Positions 17,999 through 27,663 are shown, counted from the stretch's first letter. The stretch: DNA of 64,000 bases from an uncultured Alphaproteobacteria bacterium (GCA_902616855.1 CACMUL010000002.1:144626-208625), one strand, 5' to 3'. Notes: generated by a model from the sequence alone, not told the origin. Program-made: numbers and translations.

Positions 17999-19163
17999 TT
18001 TATCAGATATCTCAAATTTATTTTACTCAATCAAAAGAATTGATCAAGGAAGTAGCATCGATAATGCTTTAAATACTTATCCTAAACTAAAGAGAAATTT
18101 TCTTTTTTTTATAATTCAAGAGTATTACAGAAATTACGAAAATTTAAATCAAGTACTTTTAAAATATACAAATAATAAAACACCAAAAAAGGTTTTAACA
18201 ATTTTAAAAATTAGTTTAGTGCTTATGTTTTTTTCAAATAAGCCGCATTATGCTATTGTGAATGATACAGTTGAAGCTAGTAAAGAATTTAAAAAAGATG
18301 GATTAGTGAATGCTGTATTGAGAAGTGTATTAAGAGACAAAAATAATATACAACTTGGAAAATTTATTTATCCTAAATTTAAAAAAATAGTTGATAAAGT
18401 TTTTTCTAGTAAATCTATAAGAAAATATATTTATCAGACTCTTTTTGAAAAACCTATAAACTATCAAGTAAGTCTTAAAGATCAAAAAGATGCTATATAC
18501 GAAAAAAGAGTTTTTTTATTGGAAAAAAAAATTAAGTCAAACTGTTATGTTCAAGATATAGGAAATTTTGAAATTATCAGATCAACGATATCTTTTTATA
18601 ATGACAAAAATATATTAGATATCTGTGCTGCTCCTGGTGGGAAAAGTATATTGTTGCAATCTTTTGGTTTTACAGTATGTGCAATTGATAAATCACAAAA
18701 TCAAATAAATAAATTTTATGAGAATTTAAGACGATTGAAGTTAAACTTAAATATTAAGAAAATTGATTTTTTAAAGGAAAAATATTTAGTTAAATATAAC
18801 TCAATACTTTTAGATGCCCCCTGTAGTGCACTCGGAACTTTCAAAAGGAACCCTGACGTAACAAAAAAAGTCGATCAAGCTCAAATTAAGAAACATCAAA
18901 AAACTCAAATAGAAATACTTGAAAAATCGTTGAAAATATTAAAAAAAAACGGTTTTTTAGTATATATTGTATGCTCATTTCATCCTTTTGAGACAATCGA
19001 TGTCATTGATAAAATTTCACAAAAACATAACAATATTAAAATACACAATATTAACTCAGAAAAAATGATAAAAAGAAAAAATGGATATTTTATTAATCCA
19101 TTGAAGTTTAAGAATTTTGGAGGCTCTGATATTTTTTTCGTATCAGTTTTAGAAAAAAAATAA
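17991..19163 (+). CDS. rsmB: 16S rRNA m5C967 methyltransferase RsmB with NusB domain, unclear start codon
   Basis: The methyltransferase part shows [14 protein letters not shown] (SAM site), [17 protein letters not shown] and VCSFHPFE (the two cysteines of m5C enzymes). The first usual start codon is the GTG at 18219, but the same frame stays open back to 17979, and this upstream stretch encodes a NusB-like domain: [18 protein letters not shown], then [10 protein letters not shown], running into [14 protein letters not shown] and [11 protein letters not shown]. No ATG, GTG or TTG exists in frame between 17979 and 18219, so translation may begin at a rare codon such as ATA 17991 or ATC 18009, or a base has been lost. 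The 5' coordinate is therefore approximate. It is followed by rpe with a 1-bp overlap. Confidence 0.85.
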   Translation: MSNLSDISNLFYSIKRIDQGSSIDNALNTYPKLKRNFLFFIIQEYYRNYENLNQVLLKYTNNKTPKKVLTILKISLVLMFFSNKPHYAIVNDTVEASKEFKKDGLVNAVLRSVLRDKNNIQLGKFIYPKFKKIVDKVFSSKSIRKYIYQTLFEKPINYQVSLKDQKDAIYEKRVFLLEKKIKSNCYVQDIGNFEIIRSTISFYNDKNILDICAAPGGKSILLQSFGFTVCAIDKSQNQINKFYENLRRLKLNLNIKKIDFLKEKYLVKYNSILLDAPCSALGTFKRNPDVTKKVDQAQIKKHQKTQIEILEKSLKILKKNGFLVYIVCSFHPFETIDVIDKISQKHNNIKIHNINSEKMIKRKNGYFINPLKFKNFGGSDIFFVSVLEKK

Positions 19164-19819
19164 TGTCGATAATTATTTCCCCATCAATTTTAGGTGGCTC
19201 TTTCTCTAATATGGAAAAAACTATATTAGAAATCAACAAGTCTAGAGCGGAATACATTCACTTCGATGTTATGGATGGAGATTTTGTACCTAATTTAACA
19301 TTTGGTCCCCAGTTTATATCTAATTTGAGATCATACTCTAACAAGGTATTTGATGTACATCTCATGATAAATAGAGTTGAAAAATTTATTGATGATTATA
19401 TCGAAGCTGGATCAAATATTATTTCTTTTCATATAGAAATTGATGATGATATAAAAAGTCTTATATCTAAAATAAAAAATAATAATATAAAATGTGGGAT
19501 TGCAATTAAACCCAAAACCCCATGGGATAACATTGAACCTTACCTAGATGATATTGATCAAGTTATCGTAATGACAGTAGAACCCGGATTTGGCGGGCAA
19601 GTCTTTATGAACGATCAAATTAATAAAATTAAAAAAATATCTGAATACATTAAATCTAAAAATTTGGATGTTAAAATAGAAATTGATGGTGGAATAAATT
19701 ATGAGACTGGAAAAACCTGCATTGAAGTTGGAGCAGATATCTTAGTGGCTGGTTCATTTCTATTCAAACAAGAGGATCTTATTAAAGCCACTAACTCTCT
19801 ATTTGATACATTGAATTAA
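19163..19819 (+). CDS. rpe: ribulose-phosphate 3-epimerase
   Basis: The 218-residue TIM-barrel protein has the family motifs SPSILGGSFSNM, HFDVMDGDFVPNLTFGP (metal-binding His and catalytic Asp), VMTVEPGFGGQ and EIDGGIN. It interconverts ribulose 5-phosphate and xylulose 5-phosphate in the pentose phosphate pathway. The start ATG shares one base with the rsmB stop and the stop shares one base with the purH start, so the three genes are tightly coupled. The rsmB-rpe-purH order is frequent in alphaproteobacteria. Confidence 0.97.
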   Translation: MSIIISPSILGGSFSNMEKTILEINKSRAEYIHFDVMDGDFVPNLTFGPQFISNLRSYSNKVFDVHLMINRVEKFIDDYIEAGSNIISFHIEIDDDIKSLISKIKNNNIKCGIAIKPKTPWDNIEPYLDDIDQVIVMTVEPGFGGQVFMNDQINKIKKISEYIKSKNLDVKIEIDGGINYETGKTCIEVGADILVAGSFLFKQEDLIKATNSLFDTLN

Positions 19820-21282
19820 TGGGCAAGAATGTAATTATTTCTGTTTTTGATAAATCTAATTTAGATGTCATAGCAAAATTTCTAATTAATAAAAAATTTA
19901 CAATCTATTCAACAGGAGGCACTTCAAAATTTCTAAGAAAAATAAATATCCCACATAAAGAAATAACTAAATATACAAAGCAAAAAGAAATACTTGGCGG
20001 ACGTGTCAAAACCCTTCATCCAAAAATCTTTGGAGGTCTCTTAGGGACGAATGCTAAAGATCATAAAAATGATTTGAAAAAAGAGAAGATTGTCGAATTT
20101 GATCTATTAGTGGCGAATTTGTATCCGTTCGAAGAAACAGTTAAAAATACAAAAACTAAGTCAAAAATCATAGAAATGATTGATATTGGTGGCCATAGTT
20201 TAATAAGAGCAGCTGTTAAAAACTATGAGAAAACTATACCCCTTATTAACCCAAGAGATTATGATTATTTTATAAAAAATTTTCCCTTAAAGCCCATATT
20301 AAAAAAGAAGTTTGCAATAAAAGCAATTGATCATATTACGGAATACGATTATGAAATTTCAAATTGGTTCAAAGGTAAGTCATTAACTAAATATCCGTTG
20401 AGATATGGAGAGAATCCTCAACAAAAAGCATCAGCTATAATTGATAACAATAAATTTTCTCAAATTAGTGGTGATAAAAAACTTAGCTACAATAATCTTT
20501 TAGATATAGATGCAGGGGTGCAGCTAACATATGGGTTTAAAACAAAAAGTAATATTTGCACGATAATAAAACATGGCACTCCCTGCGGTGCATCATTAAA
20601 AAAAAATCAAGCCGAAAGTTACCTTAAAGCGCTTGCAGGTGATCCTCTAAGTTCTTTTGGTGGGGTTATTGCTTTCAATCAAGTATTAAAAAAACAAACT
20701 GCTAAACTATTGATAAAAAATTTCTACGAAGTAGTAACTGCACCTGAATTTGAAAAAGAAGCTCTTAAATTGCTTAGAGAGAGGAAGAATTTAAGAGTTA
20801 TTAAGGTAAAAAAAGGTTTAAAGAATATCGAGAAAAAATCTTTTTTTGGAGGAACGTTGATACAGGATGTAAATACTAAAAACTCCTCTGTGGATACAAT
20901 AAATGGAAAAAATAAATTAGATAAAGAAAAATTTGGGTTTTTTGTAAATGTCTTAAAAAATATAAAATCTAATGCTATTGCTTTGTTTGATCAAGATAGC
21001 CTAGTATCCCAGTCAGGGGGTCAAACTTCCAGAGTTGACGCATTAGAGATCTGTCTCAGAAAGTTTAAATATCAAAGTGACGTAAACAAAAATAAAAACC
21101 TATTTTTATTTTCAGATGCATTTTTTCCATTCACAGACTCACTATCAATAATTAAAAGGCAAAAAATTAAAATTGATATTTATGCACCAATGGGATCCAA
21201 GAACGACTCAAAAATTTGTAATTATGTGAAGAAGCATAAATTAAAATTTTTTAAGTTGAGTGATCGCCATTTTAAACATTGA
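19819..21282 (+). CDS. purH: bifunctional AICAR transformylase / IMP cyclohydrolase
   Basis: The 487-residue protein has the N-terminal MGS-like cyclohydrolase domain (IYSTGGTSKFL, GGRVKTLHPKIFGGLL) and the C-terminal AICAR transformylase domain (LRYGENPQQKA, IIKHGTPCGASL with the catalytic Lys-His pair, DPLSSFGGVIAFN, FFPFTDSL). It carries out the last two steps of IMP synthesis. It is slightly shorter than the ~525 residues of most homologues. It overlaps the rpe gene by one base and the next small ORF by 4 bp. Confidence 0.97.
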   Translation: MGKNVIISVFDKSNLDVIAKFLINKKFTIYSTGGTSKFLRKINIPHKEITKYTKQKEILGGRVKTLHPKIFGGLLGTNAKDHKNDLKKEKIVEFDLLVANLYPFEETVKNTKTKSKIIEMIDIGGHSLIRAAVKNYEKTIPLINPRDYDYFIKNFPLKPILKKKFAIKAIDHITEYDYEISNWFKGKSLTKYPLRYGENPQQKASAIIDNNKFSQISGDKKLSYNNLLDIDAGVQLTYGFKTKSNICTIIKHGTPCGASLKKNQAESYLKALAGDPLSSFGGVIAFNQVLKKQTAKLLIKNFYEVVTAPEFEKEALKLLRERKNLRVIKVKKGLKNIEKKSFFGGTLIQDVNTKNSSVDTINGKNKLDKEKFGFFVNVLKNIKSNAIALFDQDSLVSQSGGQTSRVDALEICLRKFKYQSDVNKNKNLFLFSDAFFPFTDSLSIIKRQKIKIDIYAPMGSKNDSKICNYVKKHKLKFFKLSDRHFKH

Positions 21283-21587
21283 TAGATATATTTAAAAATA
21301 AACCTCCTAAAAGAGAGTATAAACAACTTAAAAGATATCAAAATAAGACGTTTATAAAGAAATATAGTTTAAATATTGTTTATGATTTTTTTAAAGAATA
21401 TCCTGAAGAAAAAAGAGGAAGAAAGAATTTTAAAAATAAAGAGGTTCAAAATGTAAAGGCCTTGATATATGAGGATATTTTTCAAAAAGCTATCGCTATA
21501 AAAGCAGACTGCATTGGTTCAATAAAAGAAGATGTATCAAAAGAAAAAATTATGATTACAGTGTCCTTTTTCAGAAAAAATGAATGA
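21279..21587 (+). CDS. hypothetical basic protein of 102 residues
   Basis: I do not recognise this protein. It begins with a TTG overlapping the purH stop and ends 8 bp inside the next gene, so it is translationally coupled on both sides, which supports it being real. It is lysine-rich and basic (KNKPPKREYKQLKRYQNK near the start) with no signal peptide or membrane span. It has no motif that suggests an enzyme. Its cytoplasmic location is inferred only from the lack of export signals. Confidence 0.55.
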   Translation: MIDIFKNKPPKREYKQLKRYQNKTFIKKYSLNIVYDFFKEYPEEKRGRKNFKNKEVQNVKALIYEDIFQKAIAIKADCIGSIKEDVSKEKIMITVSFFRKNE

Positions 21588-22134
21588 TAATAGAATTTTA
21601 TTTGTTGATCTAGATGGAACTTTAATCAAAGAGGACTTATCAAATTTAGCATTTGTTGATTTTTTAAAGAAAAAACCTTTTTTGCTTTTCTTTTATTTGT
21701 TCATTTTTTTGTTCAAAGGGAAATCTTTTCTTAAAGAAAAAATATCAACAGGTTTTAAGGTGCCAATAAAGAAATTGAAGTTTAACCAGGCATGTCTTGA
21801 ATACATAAAACAAGTTAAGAATCATCATAGGGTGGTATATCTAATATCAGGAAGTCATCAGTTACTAGTAGATCAAATAGATCAACATTTAAAAATTTTC
21901 TTCGAGTCATTTGGTACAAAAAAAAACTTTAATATGGTTGGTATAAATAAAGTTAAGTTTATAAATGATGAATTAAAAATTTTCAGCTTTGACTATTTAG
22001 GAAATAGCAATCAAGATTTACCAATTTGGGAACATACCAAGAGAATTATTTATACAAATGTATCAAATGATTTAAAAAAAATTATAGATATGTCAGAATT
22101 AGATAAATTCGAAGTAAAAGAAAAATTTAATTGA
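21580..22134 (+). CDS. HAD-family phosphatase resembling the HAD half of UbiA fusion proteins
   Basis: The 184-residue protein has HAD motif I FVDLDGTLIKEDLS, a motif II Ser in LISGSHQ, and a late FDYLGNSNQDLPIWEHTKR. The FDY(V/L)GNSxxDLP(V/I)W block, with Asn where phosphoserine-phosphatase-like enzymes have Asp, is what I recall from HAD domains fused in front of UbiA-type prenyltransferases in alphaproteobacteria. Here the UbiA half is missing and the next gene is a LysE-type exporter. It probably dephosphorylates a small molecule, but the substrate is unknown. It overlaps both neighbours. Confidence 0.7.
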   Translation: MNDNRILFVDLDGTLIKEDLSNLAFVDFLKKKPFLLFFYLFIFLFKGKSFLKEKISTGFKVPIKKLKFNQACLEYIKQVKNHHRVVYLISGSHQLLVDQIDQHLKIFFESFGTKKNFNMVGINKVKFINDELKIFSFDYLGNSNQDLPIWEHTKRIIYTNVSNDLKKIIDMSELDKFEVKEKFN

Positions 22135-22136
22135 TA

Positions 22137-22751
22137 ATGACAATTTTATTATTTTCTCAAATTTTTATAGTTTGTTTATTAGGGGCAATGTCCCCGGGCC
22201 CAAGCATGGTTGTGGTTGTAAATAATGCAATTTTTAAAAGTAAGTTCAGTGGCGTATTAACTGCAATTGGCCATGGTATTGGAATTAGTATCTATGCTCT
22301 ATGTGCAGTTATTGGAATTGGCTTAATTATACAAACAAATATATTTGTTTTTAATTTACTGAAATTATTATCAATATTCTTCTTACTTTATTTAGGAATT
22401 CAAACAATCAGAAGTAGAAATAAAATCGAGTTTGGTGGAAATCAGAATTTCAGTGTCACGAAATCGTTTTCCCAAGGTTTTTTAATATCAATATTAAATC
22501 CAAAGATTTTTATTTGGTTTTTAGCAATTTACTCACAATTTATGTCTTATGATAATGATATGTTCTTGAATGTAGCGTTAGTATTGATTGCAGGAACTGT
22601 TGACGCCCTATGGTACATACTTTTAGTGAACTTAGTTACCTCAAAGGTTATTCTAGACCAAATTAAAAAAAAATCAGGGATCATACAAATAATTGTTGGA
22701 TATTTGTTAATTTTAATATCCGCGTTACTACTGTTGGAAATTTTGATTTAA
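22137..22751 (+). CDS. LysE/RhtB-family amino-acid exporter
   Basis: The protein of about 204 residues has six hydrophobic spans and the LysE-family N-terminal motif GAMSPGPSMVVVVNNAI followed by GVLTAIGHGIGISIYAL, and the middle block GFLISILNPKIFIWFLA. These proteins export amino acids or related compounds. I use the ATG at 22137; an in-frame TTG at 22131 overlaps the HAD gene's stop and is possible. It is followed after 4 bp by a TPR-glycosyltransferase gene, which is functionally unrelated. Confidence 0.88.
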   Translation: MTILLFSQIFIVCLLGAMSPGPSMVVVVNNAIFKSKFSGVLTAIGHGIGISIYALCAVIGIGLIIQTNIFVFNLLKLLSIFFLLYLGIQTIRSRNKIEFGGNQNFSVTKSFSQGFLISILNPKIFIWFLAIYSQFMSYDNDMFLNVALVLIAGTVDALWYILLVNLVTSKVILDQIKKKSGIIQIIVGYLLILISALLLLEILI

Positions 22752-22755
22752 TATA

Positions 22756-24414
22756 ATGAGTGAGCAAGAAATATTAAATTTATTGAAAAATAATAAATTT
22801 ATTGAAGCAAAACAATTAGTAGAAAATCTTTTAAAAACAGAAACAGAAAATTTAACTTATAAATTTTATTATGGGCTTATTTTAGCCAACGATAGAAAAT
22901 ATAAAGAGGCAATACCTTTTTTTGAGGAGGTTTTATTAGCTGACCGAAACCATTATGACTCAAATTTTAATATAGCTGGATGTTATCAGGGTCTTTTAAT
23001 TTTTGATAAAGCTATAGAGTCTTATAAGAATTGCTCAAAGATTGACGTAAATAAATTTGAACCCTATCATCAGATAGGAGTCTGCTATAGACAATTGAGA
23101 GAATACGAGGACTCGATAATATTTTTAAATAAGGCTTTAGAAATTTCTCTCAATGCAAAATCTCTTTATGTTTTAGGTAATGTATATAGAGAAAATGGTC
23201 AATTGGAAGAAGCTAGAAAATTTTTTACAAAATCTATAAGCGTAAATAAAGAGTTTACCCAATCGAAACTATCTATTGCAAATTTGGAAATAGATAATGG
23301 CAACTATGATCAAGCATCAAAATTGTTAGATGAAATAATCCAATCTGATAATAGTGATCGAAACATGATATCTGCACAAATTATGATTGGATATATTTTA
23401 AAATCAAAAGGAGAATTTGAGGAAGCGATAAGAATAAATAAAGATATTTTGGAAAAAGACCCTAAAAATATCGATGCATCTTATAATATTTCACAATGTT
23501 ATTTATTTACTAAAGATTATGAGAAAGCCTGGTTCTTTCATGAATCAAGATATAATTTACAAAACTTAGTTTTATTGAAACAGATATATGAGAGTTTTAA
23601 TAAACCCAAATGGGATTTGAGTAGACCAAAAAAAAATGTTCTTTTCTATGGTGAACAAGGTATTGGTGAGCAGATAATATACTCTCAATTTTTTGAGACT
23701 GTAAAAGATCAATTTGATAACTCAACTATTGCTGTGAATGAAAAATTAATACCTTTTTTTAAAAAAATTTACCCAAATACAAAAATAATAAATTATAAAA
23801 AAATTTTTGAATATAGTGATTATGATTATCATTTACCTATGGGATCAATGGGATTATACTTTCAAAAAAATATCAATCAAATTAACTTACAAAGAAAAAT
23901 CTCATATTCTTCTGACTCAAAAATCCCTGATAAAATTAAAAAACTTCGATGTGGCATATCATGGAAAAGTACAAATAAAATTTTTGGAAACAAAAAATCT
24001 ATTGAGCTAAATAGCTTTAAAAATATTTTATCAAATGAAAATATAGAGTTTATAAATCTACAATATTCTGATGAAACAAAAGAAATTAACCAAGTAGAAA
24101 AAGATCTTGATAAAAAAATTTTTGTGGAGCATGAAATAGATTGTTTTAATGATATCGACGGAGTTGCAGGCTTAATAAAGTCTTGTGATTTCTTAATTAC
24201 AGTTAGCAATTCAAACGCTCATATTTCAGGAAAATTAGGTGTGAAAACATTATTACTGCTTCCATATAACGATGGCAAACTTTGGTATTGGGGATTAAAT
24301 AATGATAGAGATATTGTTTGGTACCCATCTATTTTGCCAATAAGGCAAGAAAGTGTAAATAACTGGGAAAGTTGTCTTTCAAAGTTATACAAAGAGTTTG
24401 AAAATTACTTGTAA
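22756..24414 (+). CDS. TPR protein with C-terminal GT-B-like glycosyltransferase domain
   Basis: Residues 1-270 of 552 form about seven TPR units (for example YKEAIPFFEEVLLADRNHYD and DSIIFLNKALEIS). The C-terminal half begins with PKKNVLFYGEQGIGEQIIYS and ends with DGVAGLIKSCDFLITVSNSN, HISGKLGVKTLLLLP and WYWGLNND, the glycosyltransferase-9-like nucleotide-sugar end found in TPR-glycosyltransferases of marine bacteria. It probably glycosylates a protein or glycan on the cytoplasmic side. It opens the surface-glycan region and is followed by two small glycosyltransferase genes. A related protein lies at 55280-57004. Confidence 0.8.
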   Translation: MSEQEILNLLKNNKFIEAKQLVENLLKTETENLTYKFYYGLILANDRKYKEAIPFFEEVLLADRNHYDSNFNIAGCYQGLLIFDKAIESYKNCSKIDVNKFEPYHQIGVCYRQLREYEDSIIFLNKALEISLNAKSLYVLGNVYRENGQLEEARKFFTKSISVNKEFTQSKLSIANLEIDNGNYDQASKLLDEIIQSDNSDRNMISAQIMIGYILKSKGEFEEAIRINKDILEKDPKNIDASYNISQCYLFTKDYEKAWFFHESRYNLQNLVLLKQIYESFNKPKWDLSRPKKNVLFYGEQGIGEQIIYSQFFETVKDQFDNSTIAVNEKLIPFFKKIYPNTKIINYKKIFEYSDYDYHLPMGSMGLYFQKNINQINLQRKISYSSDSKIPDKIKKLRCGISWKSTNKIFGNKKSIELNSFKNILSNENIEFINLQYSDETKEINQVEKDLDKKIFVEHEIDCFNDIDGVAGLIKSCDFLITVSNSNAHISGKLGVKTLLLLPYNDGKLWYWGLNNDRDIVWYPSILPIRQESVNNWESCLSKLYKEFENYL

Positions 24415-24442
24415 ATAGACTTAACATCACTAGGTTTGATTC

Positions 24443-25135
24443 ATGAATATTTATATTGGTTATGACAGTAGAGAGGATCTAGCCTATCAAGTCTGCAACC
24501 ATAGTATTAAATCAAGATCTAAAGCTGCAAATATTTTTCCTTTAAAACTAAATGAATTGAAAGATAAAGGTTATTACACGCGTGGAGAGGACAAACTAGG
24601 CTCAACTGAATTTACATTTTCAAGATTTTTAGTTCCAATACTTAATGAGTATAAAGGATGGGCACTATTTTGTGATTGTGATTTATTATTTTTAAATCCA
24701 ATTGAGGAACTATTTTCTATAGTTGATAATAAATTTGCTGTTATGTGCGTTCAGCATGATTACAATCCAAAAGGCAAAACAAAAATGGATGGAAGATTAC
24801 AGTCAATTTATCCGAGAAAAAATTGGAGTTCTGTTGTTTTATGGAATTGTGAACATCCATCTAATAAAAAGATAACTACAAAATTAATTAATGACCCTGA
24901 TACTACTGGTAAATACCTACATCGTTTTAGTTGGTTAAAAGATAGTGAAATTGGTGAAATAAGTCATGAATGGAATTGGCTAGTAGGATGGTATGAGGAA
25001 CCTAAAGATGGAAAACCTAAAGCAATACATTACACAGAAGGAGGACCTTGGTTCCCACAGTATAGATTTTGTGACTATCATAAAGTTTGGAAAGATAAAT
25101 TAATTGAAATGATGAACACAGAAATAAAGATTTAA
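24443..25135 (+). CDS. GT-A glycosyltransferase with CDCD metal site
   Basis: The 230-residue protein begins NIYIGYDSREDLAYQVCNHSI and has GWALFCDCDLLFL, a DxD motif that binds the metal and sugar nucleotide in GT-A enzymes. Later blocks are WSSVVLWNCEHPSN, SHEWNWLVGWYEE and AIHYTEGGPW. This is a recognisable family of soluble glycosyltransferases, distantly GT8-like, often in surface-polysaccharide loci. Donor and acceptor cannot be predicted. It sits between the TPR-glycosyltransferase and another DxD enzyme. Confidence 0.8.
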   Translation: MNIYIGYDSREDLAYQVCNHSIKSRSKAANIFPLKLNELKDKGYYTRGEDKLGSTEFTFSRFLVPILNEYKGWALFCDCDLLFLNPIEELFSIVDNKFAVMCVQHDYNPKGKTKMDGRLQSIYPRKNWSSVVLWNCEHPSNKKITTKLINDPDTTGKYLHRFSWLKDSEIGEISHEWNWLVGWYEEPKDGKPKAIHYTEGGPWFPQYRFCDYHKVWKDKLIEMMNTEIKI

Positions 25136-25176
25136 TTTCAAATATCTTGATTAAAAATTTTAATAAACTCTAAGTC

Positions 25177-25914
25177 TTGATTACAATTGCTTTTTTTTGG
25201 GTAGGTGAAAATATTGATATACCTATGTCGCTTGTCAAGTCAGTAAGGTTAGTTATGGGCCAGGCTATTAATTTGGTCCAATTAACAAATCGCGAAACAA
25301 AGGAAATAGAAGGAGTCACTTCTGTCCATAGGTTTCAGTTATCTCCAAAGATAATGGTAGCTAGGTTGGAGGCTTATTCATATTATAAACCGGAGACTGA
25401 TGAGGTTTTTTTTTGTGACGCTGATTGTTTATTTATAAATAAACTTTCATTACCATGTAAAAACGCAAATGGTATTTATTTATCTAAAAGGCAAGAAGAT
25501 TTTAAATTAAATCATAATTATCCGGAATATTATGAGGAGTTTGTTAATAAAACAGCAAATCAAGTAATGCCCTTTTTATTTGGTGCATTGGCAACTAAAG
25601 GAAATCAACAAAAGTTTTTTCAAGATTTACTAAACACTTGTCTTGAATTACCAGAGAAATTCCACCGTTGGTACGGTGACCAGTATTCTTTGTATCTTAA
25701 TACCAAAGATAAAAAAGATAGTTATTTAATGCTTGATCCAAATGTATATCAATATGTAATTAAAAAACCTTTGTTAATAAATAAATTGAAAAAACTTCAT
25801 AAAAATAATGTTCAAATGTTACACTTTAAGGGGCCTAATACAAAAATTTTATTAGAACAAGCTTTTATACTAATAAGTTTTTTTTATGAAGAATTGAAAT
25901 CTAAAATAAATTAA
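25177..25914 (+). CDS. glycosyltransferase-like protein (nucleotide-diphospho-sugar transferase fold)
   Basis: The 245-residue protein has a GT-A-like layout: a hydrophobic first strand (ITIAFFWVG), a region of YYKPETDEVFFCDADCLFI whose DAD is the metal site, MPFLFGALATKGNQQKFF, a WYGDQYSLYLN acceptor-side block and MLHFKGPNTK near the end. It starts at a TTG (25177); the next in-frame ATG is 16 codons later. It is weakly related to the upstream glycosyltransferase in layout only. Substrates are unknown. Confidence 0.7.
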   Translation: MITIAFFWVGENIDIPMSLVKSVRLVMGQAINLVQLTNRETKEIEGVTSVHRFQLSPKIMVARLEAYSYYKPETDEVFFCDADCLFINKLSLPCKNANGIYLSKRQEDFKLNHNYPEYYEEFVNKTANQVMPFLFGALATKGNQQKFFQDLLNTCLELPEKFHRWYGDQYSLYLNTKDKKDSYLMLDPNVYQYVIKKPLLINKLKKLHKNNVQMLHFKGPNTKILLEQAFILISFFYEELKSKIN

Positions 25915-25978
25915 ATTTTGTTTTGTAACAACAATGAAGCTAACATCTTAATATATTAAATTAGTTCTAAAGGAATAA

Positions 25979-26629
25979 TTACCAACTTAAAATGAAATCA
26001 CTATGTACCTGCTCTATGATGATAGCACCATATTTTTTTAGAATATTTAAAGCTTTGTATTTACTATCACCATATCTTTTAGAGTGATCTTTTTGTTCAA
26101 TGATAATTATGGGTTTATGTTTTTTAAAAGTATTTTCTGCACCTATAACTACATTACTTTCGTAGCCTTCTACATCAATTTTAACAAAATCTAGATTTTC
26201 AAATTCAAATTCATCTAACATTTTCATTTTTACTAGATTTTTTTCATTAATGTCTTTGGAAATATGAGTCGCTCCAGTATTTTTTAAATCAATATCTAAA
26301 GAAACTAATTTATTAGCTTCTCCGATTGCAAATGGAAACAACTTGACATTATTAGTGCTTATATTTCTACCGAAGCATTCTCTAAATATACTTATTGGTT
26401 CAAATGCATAAGTTTTTTTAAAATTTATACTTAAATAAAAACTCCAAAAACCACAGTGAGCCCCTATATCTATGGCGGTATTTTTTTTCTTAATATGGTG
26501 AAAACATCTGGATAAATGTTTTGGCTGATAAAGTTTTTTACTATTGATCTCAATCGATTTTGAAAAATACTCATCAAAATGAACATCATCAAAAGGCAAC
26601 CACCATCCATGAACAAATTTAAGTGACAT
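25979..26629 (-). CDS. FkbM-family SAM-dependent methyltransferase
   Basis: The 216-residue protein has the FkbM pattern: AIDIGAHCGFWSFYLS (SAM site), TYAFEPISIFRECFGRN, FPFAIGEANKLVSLDID and FVKIDVEGYESNVVIGAENT, ending in PIIIIEQ. FkbM enzymes O-methylate sugars and other hydroxyl groups, and are common in polysaccharide clusters. It is on the opposite strand from the two upstream glycosyltransferases and diverges from the polysaccharide lyase gene. It is a candidate for methylating the local glycan, which is inference from position. Confidence 0.85.
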   Translation of the reverse strand: MSLKFVHGWWLPFDDVHFDEYFSKSIEINSKKLYQPKHLSRCFHHIKKKNTAIDIGAHCGFWSFYLSINFKKTYAFEPISIFRECFGRNISTNNVKLFPFAIGEANKLVSLDIDLKNTGATHISKDINEKNLVKMKMLDEFEFENLDFVKIDVEGYESNVVIGAENTFKKHKPIIIIEQKDHSKRYGDSKYKALNILKKYGAIIIEQVHSDFILSW

Positions 26630-26787
26630 AATTTATATATTAACTCAAAAATTTTTTATTATTTAATTTTTTTGTATTAATTTTGTTATAATTTTCAAAT
26701 AATTGATGTTGAACATATAGTTTAACGTGTAAATTGTTAGTAATTGGTATTAATTATTAATGGCTTTTACATTTATGGATTAGTGGA

Positions 26788-27663
26788 ATGATTAAATTAT
26801 CATTAATTAAAATTCTTAAAGCAATATTTTTTATATTAATATTCAAAACTAATTCTATAGCTGATAATTTCCATTTTGATCAAAATAATAAATTATTTAT
26901 AGAAACAACAAATAGTGGTTTTAATTTTCATAAAAATTATATGGGCCAAAATAAACATAATTTTAGTTATATAAAGGAAAGTTCAAAATCACGAAGTGGA
27001 AATTATTATCAAAAATTTGAGCTTAGAAATGGTGATTGTTTTGGCGATGAAAATTGGAGTGACTGCAATAATGATAGACAAAGGATTGAACTTTCTTCTG
27101 AGCCAAATCAACCAATATCTGGAAAACAATGTTATGGTTACAGTATAAAACTATCTAGTAATTTTACTGATATTAGAAAAGTTAGCACAACATTAGGTCA
27201 GATACACCAAAAGGGTGGTCCATCTGGAAAAGCAAATAGTTTACCTTCCTTCCCACCATTGATTCAAATTGATGCTAGAAAAGGAAATTTGTACTTAAAT
27301 TGGCATAAACTAAGTGGTTCTAGAGATAATGTTAAAGATGAGTCTAAATATTATAAATTAAAAACATTAAACAGTATGAAAGGTGTGTGGACAGATATCT
27401 CTTTGTGCTTAGATTTTGAAAATAAGAGAATAGATGCTTGGATTGATGGTAATAACATTGTTAAAATTTTAGAACCACCAATATTTTTTGAGCCAGAATC
27501 AATTTACTTTAAACACGGTATATATCAGTCATTCATAAGTAACTACACATCATTTAAAGGGGCAACACCTACGCAAATTGTATTTTATGATGAAGTGAGA
27601 AGGGGAAATTCAATTGAGGATGTAGATATCAACGTTAACCCTAATTTAACATTTGTTGATTAA
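26788..27663 (+). CDS. secreted polysaccharide lyase, heparin-lyase-I-like (PF14099 type)
   Basis: The 291-residue protein has an N-terminal signal peptide (KILKAIFFILIFKTNSIAD). The mature part has the jelly-roll pattern of the Polysacc_lyase family: DRQRIELSSEPN, STTLGQIHQKGG, PLIQIDARKGNLYLNWH, VWTDISLCLDFE, and YFKHGIYQSFISNY with TQIVFYDEVRRG at the end. Such enzymes cleave uronic-acid-containing polymers by beta-elimination in the periplasm or outside the cell; in a glycan-biosynthesis setting one may trim the cell's own polymer. It lies just before the tRNA-Gly gene. The polymer is unknown. Confidence 0.75.
   Translation: MIKLSLIKILKAIFFILIFKTNSIADNFHFDQNNKLFIETTNSGFNFHKNYMGQNKHNFSYIKESSKSRSGNYYQKFELRNGDCFGDENWSDCNNDRQRIELSSEPNQPISGKQCYGYSIKLSSNFTDIRKVSTTLGQIHQKGGPSGKANSLPSFPPLIQIDARKGNLYLNWHKLSGSRDNVKDESKYYKLKTLNSMKGVWTDISLCLDFENKRIDAWIDGNNIVKILEPPIFFEPESIYFKHGIYQSFISNYTSFKGATPTQIVFYDEVRRGNSIEDVDINVNPNLTFVD

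Noticed and set aside
23877..24209. 110-codon minus-strand ORF
   Set aside because: It is antisense to the TPR-glycosyltransferase gene and has no own context.
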